In this document: piece after piece, positions 54,901 through 61,376 of the stretch
Numbering within the stretch: the first letter of the stretch is position 1
Layout: the number at the start of each line of letters is the position of its first letter
Origin: Hemerocallis citrina
Taxonomy: Eukaryota; Streptophyta; Magnoliopsida; Asparagales; Asphodelaceae
Assembly (NCBI GenBank): GCA_017893485.1
Contig: JACEHZ010000369.1
Coordinates: 62,001 to 126,000, forward strand
DNA: 64,000 nucleotides
Direction: 5' to 3'
Notes under the pieces: generated by a model
What the model was told of the DNA's origin: nothing
Seen by the model: only the letters and a program-made list of their open reading frames with translations
Databases searched by the model: none
Made by a program: the position numbers and the translations under genes

Positions 54901-57531
54901 AGGATTAAGCGAGGGGAAGAGAACGATGACTCAATCTGGATAGGGTGTTATCAGATTGGCGAAGTGCCTACGGTTTCTCTCTTAGAGTGCTTAGTGTTGA
55001 CGTTCGGCTCACTGCTGCGAGCGACGGAGGCGATCGTGCGATAGTTGGAGAGGAAAAAACGGTGTACAAGCAAGGGTCTGAGTGAGAAAGTGAGCTCAAA
55101 TTGGCACGAGCAATTCGTTGTGGCTCGGTCGGCCGATCAATAGGATTAGATTTCGTTGTTTTTGTTTGTTGGTTGGGGTGTATGAGTTCCGGAACCCAGT
55201 CTGTTGGGATCTGAGCTTCATAAGCCTTATTTTTTTGTTGTATGTTTTGTTAATTCCTTATTAATGAAACGCGGGGGGCATTCAACCCACCATTTAACGA
55301 TAAAAAAAAAAGTTTTTACTATAACTGTTTCACTTTATGATATTGAAATTTTATGTTGTTCTACGAATATAACTGTTGTCAAGTTGAAATTCTTTTTAGG
55401 AGTATTTTAAGATATGGAATTTCTTATAAAGAAAGAACAATTCTGCCAAGCAGAAACTAATCTCGTATAAATCCAAGTTGAGAACCAAGTAAAATTTTGT
55501 TGTAATATATTGCAGTGGTAATTTTCCCAACAAATATTTCACTGGTAATATTGGTGTACAATACCCATGGTTTGTAAATTTCATACTTTATCATGTGTCT
55601 AAAATCAGAATGACTTGATGAGTTTTTAACTTGCAAGCCTTCTTCGTTTCTGGTCTGCTATCATCTTTTTTTTTTATAACTAATAGATAGAGTCCACAGG
55701 GACTCCAGCCAAAATTAAAATAAAATATAAAGTAGCATACAAAGTATCATCAGGACTGGAGTTAAACAAAATAGTGATCACGAAGATCACAAACTCTTAG
55801 TCGCAGAATAAGAACAACATGGACAGTAAGGATCTACCCTAACTAAAAGGTCTTCTATCATCTTACTGAGAGTTCTCAACAATGAACTCAACCAACTAAA
55901 AGGATCTACCCTAATAGAACAATTCCTACTAAAAAATGAATGAATCAAACTCAAGCTTCCAATCGAATTCATGTTTAACTCTATTAGATCAATAGAAATA
56001 TCGTGCATGGATATGCAGTGAAATTTTGCATTTGACCATATGCATATGCTCAATTCACCGAGAGAGCAACTGAAACTTTCTGTACTATTCCACTTATTAG
56101 CATGAATATATGCTCGAATCATAGTCATGTAACGACTACAGACATCAACAACTAGTAAAGAATACCCTAAACTGATGCATGTTGGATGCCTGTATTAACT
56201 TGGCTAATAAAATAAAGATGAATTTAGTATAGAGGAATTTAATTTTTATGAACATATGCTTAATAGCTAAATTTTTCATATACCCTAACGTTTACCTACC
56301 TGTACCTTTATATACTCCATGCGAAAAACTTTACCTTTAAATACCCAAACGTTTCCCCAACTGTACCTTTCACTACCAAAAGTTACCATTCCGTTAAATA
56401 ATGGACGCAATACTCCCATGTGATGTGCATGTGATAATTTTAGGACGTTCTTGCCCCTGGAAAAGTAAAACTTTTCAGCAATAATATTAATTAAAATTGC
56501 GTTTGGTTTGTTGTTTTGAAAATAGTTTTCTGAAAACAGTTTTCTAAAAACACCCTTACCAAACAAGTTGGAGTTTTCAAAAACAGTTTTCTAAAAATGT
56601 AAGGTTGCGCTCGTGTAGAGAGAGAATGACTGAAGTTGGAGTTTTGTGAAAACTCTTTTCACAGAACACCCTAACCAAACACGTTTTTAGGTTTTGGAAA
56701 AAGAAAAAAAAAACTTCAAACCAAACAAACCCACTCGACTAGTCATGTTCCAAAGTTTAGATGGGAAAGGTGACATAGAAATGAGGTCAAACTTGGTTGA
56801 GGGAGGTTTTAAGCGTCTCAAGTGAAGGAGAATAGGGGGAAACTAGTCGTGTTCCATGAGGTCAAACTTGGTTGAGGGAGGTTTTAAGCGTCTCAAGTGA
56901 AGGAGAATAGGGGGAAAAGGGCATTTAGTATAACTGTACAATTGGCTTTTCACTTTTTCCTCTATGAAAGTGAGGTAGCGAAAGGTCCAGAAAAACGTTA
57001 GGGTATTAAGTTTTTCGCATGGAGGTATTTAACGGGAAAGGTGGGTAAAAAGTTAGCGCATATAAAGGTAATTTAGCCATACTTAATTGCTAAGAAGACA
57101 AGACAAGGTAATTTAGCCATACTTAATTGCTAAGAAGACATGACAATATATTTGGCACTATTATATGTACTTGCATCTAGCATTTCATAATTTACAATTT
57201 GAAATGTGCAGTCTGGAATAATGGATAATGGAGTCAAACTTAGCTTGCTGGGTGTTTGGATGGCGCTCTTTGTGGTATTTGCAGCAAGGAAGTTTCAGCA
57301 GCCAATTAAGGTAATCTCCCTCACTGATAATTTTCTAAGAAATGTGGATATGGTGCTTTTTCGAATTAATTGTGCAAATTGTATTTTCATACTTGTATTA
57401 TCCTTTTCTTTGGTCCGCTATAGGATGATATTGGTGACAAATCTGTGTTTATGTTCTATGCTCTCCCCGAAGAAGAGCAGAAGGCCCTGATTCAGAAACT
57501 TAAGCAGCAAAACTACCAGGAGTATGATTGA
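27546..57531 (+). CDS. plastid-targeted integral membrane protein, DUF2301-type, 5 exons with very long introns
   Basis: Exons 27546-27836, 47631-47994, 48363-48433, 57212-57310 and 57424-57531 join in frame to 310 residues, all with GT-AG introns. Residues 1-70 are Ser/Arg-rich with few acidic residues, like a chloroplast transit peptide. The mature part starts near YQGIYGPWSVESSDVREVI. About six hydrophobic segments follow (roughly 104-121, 134-157, 165-183, 199-216, 228-242 and 251-266), then a soluble tail DDIGDKSVFMFYALPEEE. The YQG.YG, R-E-VI-YR-GL, FKE and DIGDKSVF landmarks match the cyanobacterial and plant DUF2301 membrane protein family, whose function is unknown. Introns are 19,794, 368, 8,778 and 113 bp. 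Family assignment is from memory of conserved motifs; exon structure is read directly. Confidence 0.87.
27904..28765. mobile_element. MULE-type MITE with long terminal inverted repeats
   Basis: It is 862 bp, flanked by the 9-bp direct repeat TATTAATGT (27895-27903 and 28766-28774), the mark of Mutator-like elements. The ends form inverted repeats of over 100 bp built around GTACTGA(T/C)CCACTTTTTG and CTGACCCACTT. The interior carries repeated 20-25 bp palindromes of the type GCCGTTATTTCAAATAACG. No transposase is encoded. It lies just inside intron 1, 67 bp after the exon 1 donor. Confidence 0.88.
28984..29270 (+). mobile_element. TRIM (miniature LTR retrotransposon)
   Basis: Two short direct repeats start TGTTAGAATATAAATATTAA (28984-29060 approx. 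and 29195-29270). An initiator-Met primer site TGGTATCAGAGC follows the first at 29069, and a purine-rich GCGGAGGCG precedes the second. The internal region is about 120 bp with no gene. Flanks GTTAT and GTTAC match at 4 of 5 bases, so the exact borders are tentative. Non-autonomous. Confidence 0.75.
29580..30450. repeat. duplicated AT-rich segments with ACCCGACCC runs
   Basis: A segment of about 118 bp (29599-29716) is repeated at 29832-29948, and one of about 140 bp (29950-30085) is repeated at 30310-30450. Between them are clusters of GACCCGACCC and its complement. The class of the parent element is not established. Confidence 0.65.
30482..30704. repeat. two tandem perfect hairpins
   Basis: The second (30588-30704) is a perfect inverted repeat with arms of about 52 bp and a loop of about 13 bp around TGCTATATATAT. 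The first (30482-30588) has the same sequence but lacks the end of its 3' arm. Each arm also contains a shorter palindrome, CCGTTGTTCCGAACAACGG. 30705-30800 adds weaker hairpins of the AAGTCGTT...AACGACTT type. Confidence 0.92.
30860..30911. repeat. (TA)n microsatellite
   Basis: About 25 TA repeats. A shorter (TA) run of about 11 repeats lies at 30454-30476. Confidence 0.95.
31025..31098. repeat. inverted repeat around the AACCCGTCGTTCCCAAG motif
   Basis: CTTGGGAACGACGGGTTAAG and GCATATTTTT are mirrored by AAAAATATGCCTTAACCCGT and CGTTCCCAAG, a near-perfect hairpin with almost no loop. A C/T-rich 5'UTR-like stretch follows (31140-31330). Confidence 0.85.
31731..33090 (+). repeat. left array of the MULE: four ~340-bp palindromic units
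   Basis: Units start with T(A/G)GTGCGGTTAGACTAGAAA near 31731, 32073, 32412 and 32747, a spacing of 335-342 bp. Each unit contains an imperfect hairpin: ACTTGTAGAAGTGAGTTTCG...GAGAGATACGGCCGTGTATC facing its complement across a short TTTGGTT/AAAAAAAAC loop. Confidence 0.93.
33147..36930 (+). pseudogene. MULE transposase with FAR1-like DNA-binding, MULE and SWIM domains
   Basis: 33147-33540 is a FAR1-type WRKY/GCM-like zinc domain (FLTLEEAEKFYSTYCRCAGF, RTGCKAFVRVKL, EPHNHGF) with a TGA at 33492-33494 where a Trp is expected. 33555-34032 enters the MULE catalytic domain (LFFYDYQVDPEGRLSYCIWV, VVCFDATYNTNRYGILFVPF). The frame is cut by the element at 34033-35493 and resumes as EWFFEKWRGVMG and IVTDED. 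35810-36010 reads RSESLHSSLKQH and FDRVLAKQRHEELK. The SWIM zinc finger is about 36230-36300 (YPCSMYEFVGILCKHLLTVL). Two short 3' exons may follow (to 36930 and beyond 37039). It would bind the terminal repeats and excise the element. Multiple stops kill it. Confidence 0.85.
34033..35493. mobile_element. Tourist/Harbinger-like non-autonomous element inside the transposase
   Basis: It is 1,461 bp with terminal inverted repeats GGGTCTGTTTGGTT...ACCAAACAGACCC and a 3-bp duplication TTG (34030-34032 and 35494-35496), consistent with PIF/Harbinger. Inside each end are runs of GGAGGGGAGGGGAGGG (or its complement). No transposase is encoded. Precise removal rejoins ENASSF to EWFFEKW in the MULE transposase. 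Confidence 0.83.
37390..38560. repeat. long inverted repeat with nested AACCCGTTATTG hairpins, between the two MULE genes
   Basis: The left arm (about 37405-38012) and the right arm (about 38180-38560) are inverted copies sharing GATCTGAGTTTCTGAATTGT, CATCCACAAGCAGCAAATAC, CAATATCTCTCTACCTAACC and TTAACCCGTCATCCCCAATA. Within each arm, 2-4 tandem copies of a unit with its own palindrome (CCTAACCCGTTATTGACGAT paired with CCCCAATAACGGGTTAAG) occur. It sits where the 3' ends of the convergent genes would meet. Confidence 0.88.
38561..38887. other. AT-rich 3' flank of the PMD gene, nothing recognised
   Basis: No coding signal or repeat was found between the right arm of the inverted repeat and the PMD stop codon. 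It may hold the 3' untranslated region. Confidence 0.5.
38888..41064 (-). pseudogene. plant mobile domain (PMD, aminotransferase-like) gene carried by the MULE
   Basis: It starts at ATG 41064-41062 (MARTR, then a stop, SRNPSGSASG) with a GTAAG donor after PMTE. The next block (about 40920-40264) reads DLRITPYLVEAGFYRARFIG, LLTTLVE, WRPETHTFYLPVGEMTV and FQDVALITGLPIDMVAVTG, the classic PMD core with a stop replacing the residue before WRPET. 39500-39904 holds the second half of the domain. The last exon (39271 to 38888) reads IENTWENVRIATRFLKSKVP and ends in a basic tail GRKPRGHKR. PMD proteins act in chromatin silencing in plants and are also carried by transposons. At least two stops make this copy dead. 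Confidence 0.8.
41180..43150 (-). repeat. right array of the MULE: six ~340-bp palindromic units
   Basis: The inverted units end with CTAACCGCACTAAAAA near 41443, 41783, 42120, 42463, 42802 and 43144, a spacing of 338-342 bp. They are the reverse complement of the left array. The 60-90 residue open frames in each unit are the hairpin read through and are not genes. Confidence 0.93.
43181..43500. other. spacer between MULE and gypsy remnant
   Basis: AT-rich, with no recognised gene or clear boundary. The missing rest of the gypsy element should have been here. Confidence 0.4.
43640..44570 (-). pseudogene. gypsy gag fragment
   Basis: It includes a short coiled coil (SATLSSIQATLANINQRLEK) then VKADVPHFEGHMKPQAYLDW, ALKVKFATIKLTGKTQQYW and STWEAMKKKFTERYV, the standard order of a gypsy retrotransposon gag domain. 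Frame breaks occur near 43990 and 43860. A decayed zinc knuckle (CYKCQCLLKKK) follows at about 43540-43570. It would have formed the virus-like particle. Confidence 0.82.
44784..45999 (-). repeat. 5' LTR of the truncated gypsy element
   Basis: Bounded by TGATGAGG (minus start at 45999) and TTTTACA (minus end at 44784), next to the primer site. The C/A-rich open frames at 45141-45413 on the minus strand are compositional and not genes. Confidence 0.8.
46000..47630 (+). other. remaining part of intron 1, nothing firm
   Basis: AT-rich intron sequence upstream of exon 2, with a C/T-rich tract (46370-46440) and a roughly duplicated GTGGGTA(G/A)GATTA(T/C)TCCA(T/A)ATAGG (46919-46943 and 46999-47023). 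No gene or complete element was recognised. It may be the original, unexpanded intron. Confidence 0.5.
47631..47994 (+). CDS. DUF2301-type gene, exon 2 (membrane core)
   Basis: The acceptor is TTTTTTTCAG at 47621-47630. The exon reads VILYRSGLVTAAASFILSSS at the start and ends AALTGLVFKE plus one base, with donor GTATTTCT. It holds the first four hydrophobic segments and the conserved HIYVTPIKRFIQ loop. Confidence 0.92.
48363..48433 (+). CDS. DUF2301-type gene, exon 3
   Basis: The acceptor is ATCGCTCAG. The 71-nt exon reads (G)LCYGKLEAGILTFIIPSV and LLGHL, with donor GTATGTAA. It completes the FKEG codon across the intron. Confidence 0.9.
48555..48973 (+). repeat. 5' LTR of the chromovirus-type element
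   Basis: It is TGTCAGGGATGCC...CCACTCCTGACA, with TGTCAGG and CCTGACA as inverted termini. It contains the gag start codon (48934) near its 3' end. Confidence 0.95.
48934..53442 (+). CDS. gypsy gag-pol polyprotein
   Basis: It is 1,502 residues in one frame. Gag capsid about 135-290 (FKVEFPIFQEGDPTEWICGV), zinc knuckle about 369 (CFNCDERYSQGHIC), aspartic protease about 455 (ILIDTGSTHNYLD), RT with FFDDILVYS near 812, RNase H from about 955 (LEADASLEGIGTVLVQ), integrase zinc finger about 1146-1190 (HHSSSVGGHSGFHK...CLVCQ), and integrase core D, D and E near 1218, 1277 and 1306 (DRLSKYAHF, SDRDPVF, PQSDGQTEIVNK). It ends RVFHVSKLKKCHGD...ELPH. The start ATG lies in the 5' LTR. The next ATG in frame (about 49150) would lose part of the N-terminal coiled coil. 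It carries out reverse transcription and integration. Confidence 0.95.
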   Translation: MARSRVQHNPTPDNLVSEPGTAEDDGRTEGSTELEGEVANLRSRLTENQLQTGFLTERVEAITTSIGERFATMESRMETMMRMMQQISQPPSNSQQLRSQQPPLLPNPPHQQSFREVSHANSHSVMFTGQSDLGNLIKTPFKVEFPIFQEGDPTEWICGVEQFLEFYEIPEAQKLKYASLNLRRRAAQWFRRHLKPRVHEITWTKFLEELLTRFGPTEFNDYSGVLSKLQQKGDIEVYIQEFDKLSNYVEDWTEAHYLSTFISGLRDEIRWDVKSQRPKNVNEAIGLARGFEEKMSCLRRSYKTPFATKTQLPMSNPTPAKTSSTSSNSINQYTPHNPANNLSPSNPTTSFNPRRLSIQEMRERRAKGLCFNCDERYSQGHICKTQKFYYLEALEEEEESSDDVVLESEEQQLISNSTVPNSTNVVPEISFHALVGAQVSPQTMRVKGKINGREVSILIDTGSTHNYLDPQTAIKANLLIKSEPKFKVTVANGQAMYSEGNVEKINFTVQGISLQADLLLLPLGPAQMVLGAHWLRSLGPVTMDFEEMTMQFQSEGKWHKLRGIINLQLQFLEGEELAKISSCVCQAYMIQLQGELSEVEALEEAMCEQNFQGNEKLVVQSEADILHVLQRFPEVFTEEPSLPPPRSIDHHIPMIEGHTPVCIKPYKHPHFYKNESERQIKEMLNSGFIRPSNSSYASPVILVKKSDGSWRMCVDYRAINNLTLKAKFPIPIIDELLDELSGSRYFSKIDLRSGYHQIRVHENDIPKTAFRTHHGHFEFLVMPFGLTNAPATFQNLMNEIFKEFLRKFIQVFFDDILVYSTDWESHLVHLAQALKVLSDHQLIAKKSKCSFGKTSVSYLGHVISADGIAVDQNKIKAVGEWPVPKTVKELRGFLGLTGYYRRFVKDYGNIAAPLTQLLKKNSFQWSEKATQAFLKLKLAMTTTPVLRSPDFSKPFTLEADASLEGIGTVLVQDLHPIAFMSKALKGRALAMSTYEKEILAILQAVKHWRHYLLGSSFVIKTDQRSIKYILEQRINTEVQEKWMWKLLRYSFRVEYKKGSDNVVADGLSRRQGEQDTYCEITFVVPSWLEELKTMVEKDPYFIELVEKLQAGTLNSTDYKILGGIWYYQGKILVSPNASVKELIFLDHHSSSVGGHSGFHKTLQRIKRAFVWEGMSKDVKKFIRECLVCQRNKNETVLPAGYLQPLPIPERIWEDISMDFIEGLPKCAGKNAIMVVVDRLSKYAHFIAIAHPYTAQTIAQIFIDNVYKLHGMPRSIVSDRDPVFVSKFWKEFFTLQNCRLQMSTAYHPQSDGQTEIVNKALELYLRCLCGQKSSEWVKWLSWAEFCYNTCWHVSTGCTPFEGVYGRPPPSLLHYVPGTSALPAVEDSLVARDAIIKLLKDNLVQAQSRMKFFADRRRTERSFEVGDLVLLKLQPYKQVSLRNATPQKLPSKYFGPYRILEKIGSAAYRLELPPSATLHRVFHVSKLKKCHGDHLPNIATELPH
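48977..48989 (+). promoter_or_regulatory. primer binding site (initiator tRNA-Met), also coding
   Basis: TGGTATCAGAGCC three bases after the LTR. In the gag frame it is translated as part of LVSEPG, so the site is both a replication signal and coding sequence. Confidence 0.93.
53443..53688 (+). pseudogene. chromodomain extension of the polyprotein after a TGA
   Basis: Directly after TGA 53440-53442 the same frame continues WAKESQDEEPESILERRVFK, LLVKWKNEDLSDASWIDIDE and FRLKYPNFEL, a chromodomain as found at the integrase C-terminus of chromoviruses, which directs insertion to marked chromatin. The frame runs into the 3' LTR. The single stop is either a mutation or a readthrough site. Confidence 0.85.
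53645..54063 (+). repeat. 3' LTR of the chromovirus-type element
   Basis: It is near-identical to the 5' LTR. A short G-rich run (ATGGGGGGAG, about 53634-53643) just upstream is the polypurine tract. Its copy of the gag start (54024) reads MARSRVQHNPTPD into flanking DNA and is not a gene. Confidence 0.95.
55322..56264. other. intron 3 sequence with a short LINE/SINE-like insertion
   Basis: Most of this stretch is AT-rich intron. One retroposon copy (55668-55848) is described separately. No host exon was seen. Confidence 0.5.
55668..55848 (-). mobile_element. short 3' LINE/SINE-like retroposon
   Basis: About 181 bp, bracketed by GGTCT(G/T)CTATCATCTT (55652-55667 and 55849-55864). A T run at its left end is the poly(A) tail seen from the plus strand. 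The 3' end reads GGAGTCCCTGTGGACTCTAT before the tail. There is no coding region; it is probably a strongly 5'-truncated LINE. Confidence 0.65.
56265..57085. mobile_element. MITE with nested sequence and internal duplications
   Basis: The ends are inverted copies: ATACCCTAACGTTTACC and CTCCATGCGAAAAACTT on the left face AAACGTTAGGGTATTAAG and AAGTTTTTCGCATGGAGGTA on the right (56980-57080). Between them is GTTTGGTTTG...CAAACCAAACAAACCC (56502-56730), possibly a second nested MITE. A segment starting GAGGTCAAACTTGGTTGAGG is duplicated (56783-56842 and 56858-56920). The flanking direct repeat was not resolved, so the class is uncertain. Confidence 0.65.
57067..57146 (+). repeat. 40-bp tandem duplication upstream of exon 4
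   Basis: AAGGTAATTTAGCCATACTT followed by AATTGCTAAGAAGACA occurs twice in a row, about 65-145 bp before the exon 4 acceptor. Confidence 0.85.
57212..57310 (+). CDS. DUF2301-type gene, exon 4
   Basis: The acceptor is AAATGTGCAG. 33 codons read SGIMDNGVKLSLLGVWMALF and VVFAARKFQQPIK, the last hydrophobic segment, with donor GTAATCTC. Confidence 0.92.
57424..57531 (+). CDS. DUF2301-type gene, exon 5 (C-terminus)
   Basis: The acceptor is CGCTATAG. It reads DDIGDKSVFMFYALPEEEQK and ALIQKLKQQNYQEYD, then TGA. The DIGDKSVF motif is the conserved end of the cyanobacterial family; the charged tail is probably exposed to the stroma side, by inference. Confidence 0.92.
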   Translation, partial: DDIGDKSVFMFYALPEEEQKALIQKLKQQNYQEYD

Positions 57532-59199
57532 TAGATGATGAGATGGAACCAGACCTATTGTGGAGTTGTATGTATACAACAAGTTCAAGGAGCTCGTTAC
57601 TCCACGAGCTGTGCATCTTTTTCAGTCCAGTCTAAACAGCTATTTGCACCAGTAGATTGCTAAAAAAAAGTATAGAGGAGCTGAAACATTCACATTATTA
57701 CATCATGATATGCCTCAGCATGTAATTGCAACCATACCAAGTTCAGTTTTCAAAAATATTGAATTTATTAAAGGCTTATATATGGGTTCAATGAGAATTG
57801 GAACAGCTTTGTGATTTTGCGCAAAGGTTTATATCTGCTTCCAGTCCTGAGTGTTGTCCCTTTTGAGAGTGATACCTTGATCTTCGGTTGTATGTAGGTA
57901 AAGAAATGAACAACTATTGGCTTGATGTTGGGATATGAGTATGCATTCTGTTTGGCGCTTGCTTTATCTTAAGAGAGGGGTTGACATCTCTCCAACTGGA
58001 ACCTCACCCTTCAGAATTGACATCATCTTGATTGGCAAAATTGATGATGAGATAAGGTAACAGGAGGTTCGGATCAGGTCAGGTCAAGGTTGAAACTAAC
58101 TCGTAAAAGGCAGTTTTTTTACTACTGAAAAAAAAACTGTTAAATTATCAGGCCAGATTCCAAATCTAAATTCAATATGCATCTGCGCATGTTCCATATT
58201 GAAGAAGATACTACCGGACCTAATCACAACAATATACACTGTCTATTCAGCCAAATGCCGCGGAAGAACTTGATTTCTTAGACTAGCATGATCTCCTGTT
58301 ACTCCCAAAGTAAACACTTAATGAGGGCAGTCGAAGAAACCTTTGAACAAATGAAGGCTTGCAATGACCACTGTCATTGCCTCTATGTCCACCACCTCGG
58401 GCCTCTTTGAGTTGGCGAAAAGGCACATCAGTATGCAATGCTGAATAGATTTGCAGTATATGTCTATGCAGAAAATATGTTTGCCAGATGCTGGAGAATA
58501 GAGATACTGCAATTCTTTAAAGTGGAAAAGAAAAACCTCTTCTTCTGGAATTGGATGATCAATCCACAGACAATCTAAAGAAAGCACTTGTATATAATAA
58601 TGTTATATGGGATGAAGACTTGGAAGGCCAGAATGAGCCAAACTGGGTAAGCTTCGTCAGTGTTCTCGCAATACATTTTCAAGCATGATAAAGATATCAT
58701 CACCAACGACCCCCCACCCCCCCCAAAAAAAAAATTTTGAATGTAGCTCTATTTTAGCATGAACCACCACTTTCTAGGCCGTTGCTTGTCTCCTCTCCTC
58801 AACGAGGGGATTGAATATGGTAAAACAGACAGCATAAGATTGAAGGGCAACGCCATCCAATGATAAAACATATGATATAAGGGCAGAAAAACACAGGCGA
58901 AGATCAAAAGGATAATAACAGTAGAATGTCAAACTGTGTTTATCATAATATATGTCAATAACACTTTAAACACCTATTCAGTTTCAAAATATGAAAATAA
59001 CAGGCAATTTCTACCAGCACTGAAACACCTTTAAGACAAAACACTTTTAACAGACCCTTTTTCAGTTTTCAAAATAAGAATATACCAAGTACAACCTTAC
59101 CAAACCACCTTCCAACCTTCGACTGTTCTCCAATTCTCCAGTTACTAACAATGCAGAGACAGAAAACGAAAAATGAAAACTATTTCAACCTTGACTTTG
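57532..59199. other. intergenic region between convergent host genes
   Basis: It holds the 3' untranslated regions of both genes. A minus-strand open stretch at 58318-58587 (starting MLSLDCLWIDHPIPEEEVFL) matches no family I know. A C8/A10 run lies near 58710-58735. No mobile element ends were recognised. Confidence 0.5.
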
Positions 59200-60840
59200 T
59201 CAGCTATGAACTTTGCTCTGCCTGGTTACCCTTCTATTCTGGGTGCTGGGTGAGAGAGAAGCTGATGCATTTGCCCATGCTTGATTCTCTCTCTTACCAT
59301 CTCCTCCTTCAGAACCATCTTCCTTAACAATTGAATTTTCAGCTGTATCCTTCAGCTCTTCATTGGTAACTTCCACATCATTACTAGCTTCACCGCTCTT
59401 CTTTGTCTTCTTTCCAGCCCTCTTCCGCCCCCCTGTTTGCTTTCGCTTGCGAGAACCCTGTTTCTTAACTGGACTTTGACAGTCCCCTCCATTTTCCTCG
59501 GTCTCAGAATTTGCAGCATGAACCTCAGAGTCTCCATTTGTAGACTCAATCTTCTTTTCTTCCACTTCCATACCATTACCATCACTTCCTTCTTCATTCA
59601 GCTCCTCGGCCACAATGTCAGCATCATCATTACTTGACTTCTGTCCTTCCACAACATCACTTTCATCGCCAGTCTTTTCTACGACATCACTCCCTCCATC
59701 ACTTGACTCCTCAACATCCTCATCCTCCCCGGCATTCTCCTCCTCAATTTTCTTCTGAAGTGATTCAATCACTTCCATAAGATCCCGATTAACCTAAGGA
59801 TAAGAAATTGCCAATAGCATATGATGTTGGCTAAGATAGGAATATGTATATGAAGGACCCTAAACATAAACTTATCGATTTAAGATGCAATGTACTCTTA
59901 CACTTACCAATACTGCACACACAGCATTTACTAAGCATTTGATAGGGGGGGAAAGGGAATGCAAAACATTATAATACTATAACGGTTTTTGCACTAACCG
60001 TTTGGAAGGAAATCTCCACATAATTTGGCTAAGCAGAAACCCAAAAATGATGGAAAGAAATTTGTCAATCATATCTTATAAATGAACACGAAACAGAAAT
60101 CAAGAAAATTCCTAGCAGAACAGAAATAGTTTTCTGGGTACACAGTACTTGCGTTATTTTTTTCTGCTGGAAATTACAAATATAAATATGATTGTGTGAT
60201 GTAATTCATGACAGCTACAAGTTTTTCCTAACCAGAGCTGTCTGTCTAATACTTGATATAACAGGAACCAAATTAATCTAGTCAACTCATACCTGAGGAT
60301 TTTGTAAGAAATCTGAAATGTCATTGGGACAGCCGGGACACTTCTTGACAACCTTTTGTGCCCTGAGAGTACGACCTCCTCTTGTTCTCTCGCGTATAAA
60401 AGATTGATCAGCATAAGCCTCAAGCAGGCATAGCTTGCAGAAATTGTGGGCACATGGTGTAGTAAGCGGAAAAGTCATCACCTTCCGGCAAATAAGGCAG
60501 CTGAATTCTGCATAATTAACCAACTCTCATGAAACCATGAAATAAAATCACAGATACAACACAGACATGCATGTGCCCATAATTTCTGCAAAGAGGAAAG
60601 GCCACCTTCCATGGTAAATAAGGCAGCTGAAAGTTAACAAACTCTAGTGGAACTGTAAACAAAAGTCTCACACACAAAAATAATATGTTCACAAAAGTAT
60701 GGGGAAATACCTTTCAGGAGCTTCTCTTTCCCTGTGCTTGGAGAATGTTTCCTTCCACGCTTTCTTTCACCAGTCTTATCAGTTGTAAGATGCTTTTTGC
60801 TTTGAGGTGGAGACTTCATCCACTTCCAACCATGCCCCTC
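59200..60840 (-). CDS. ORTH/VIM: ORTHRUS/VIM-type E3 ubiquitin ligase, 3' three exons
   Basis: Minus-strand exons 60840-60711, 60507-60293 and 59793-59200 join in frame with GT-AG introns. The first reads EGHGWKWMKSPPQSKK, the linker that follows the SRA domain in plant VIM/ORTH proteins. The second is the C-terminal RING: FSCLICRKVMTFPLTTPCAH, NFCKLC and KKCPGCPNDISDFLQNPQ, with all eight zinc ligands. The third starts VNRDLMEVIESLQKKIEEEN and continues as a long acidic then basic tail (KKQGSRKRKQTGGRKR) ending at TGA 59202-59200. These proteins are UHRF1 relatives that bind hemimethylated DNA in the nucleus and maintain CG methylation. PHD, N-terminal RING and SRA exons were not found to 64000 and probably lie beyond the window. 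Confidence 0.88.
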
Positions 60841-61376
60841 CTATTAAAGGAATTTGTGGGAGAGGGACAGATTAGCGCAAAATGAGAGGAACTCCTATAA
60901 AGCAGCTTATGCACAAAATATGAAGCTTAACCTTTAATGATAAATGAGAGCACAGTTAACTACACAATTATACTCCAAACACAAAATTTTAGAAACCAAT
61001 GTTCACTGTCTTAGATGTCAACACTCATATTACCTGAAAAAGGTAAACTATTAGCTTCTTTTAATGGGTATAGTAGGTTCATTTTGGTTCCATCTCAGAT
61101 TATACCATGAAGGAAATCAGAAATGAGGTATTTCACTCTAGAATATGTAATCAACCGCTCCCCTTCGTGTAAGTTGTCCTTCCTGGTCTAGGAGGATATG
61201 GTAGCAAGCGTTTGCATGAATTTTTACCTTCTCAAACTTCACCCCCAACTAGATCATACCATAGCTAGGATTCAGAATGAAAGAAGTTGATTATGAATAA
61301 TTTCTTATTCAAGGTAAGAGACAGTCAAAAGACATTGTCTTTGGTACACAGGCACTTCTATTTGATAGACATTCTA
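60841..61376 (-). other. intron of the ORTH/VIM-type gene, no exon seen
   Basis: This is AT-rich sequence upstream of the linker exon. No SRA-domain coding segment was recognised on the minus strand. Confidence 0.5.

Larger units (their letters stand above)
48476..55309 (+). mobile_element. LINE-like retroposon, internally empty, split by a gypsy element
   Basis: A 12-bp direct repeat AAGTTTTTACTA (48464-48475 and 55310-55321) brackets it. The right end is an A10 tail after ACCCACCATTTAACGAT and TTATTAATGAAACGCGGGGG, the typical 3' end of plant L1-like LINEs. The left end (48476-48554) carries a hairpin AGCTTCTCTCTCTAGAATTT/CTAGAGAGAGAAGCT. The rest (54069-55309) is GC-rich with no RT or endonuclease. 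It is therefore either a non-autonomous LINE derivative or a processed copy mobilised by LINE machinery. Confidence 0.72.
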
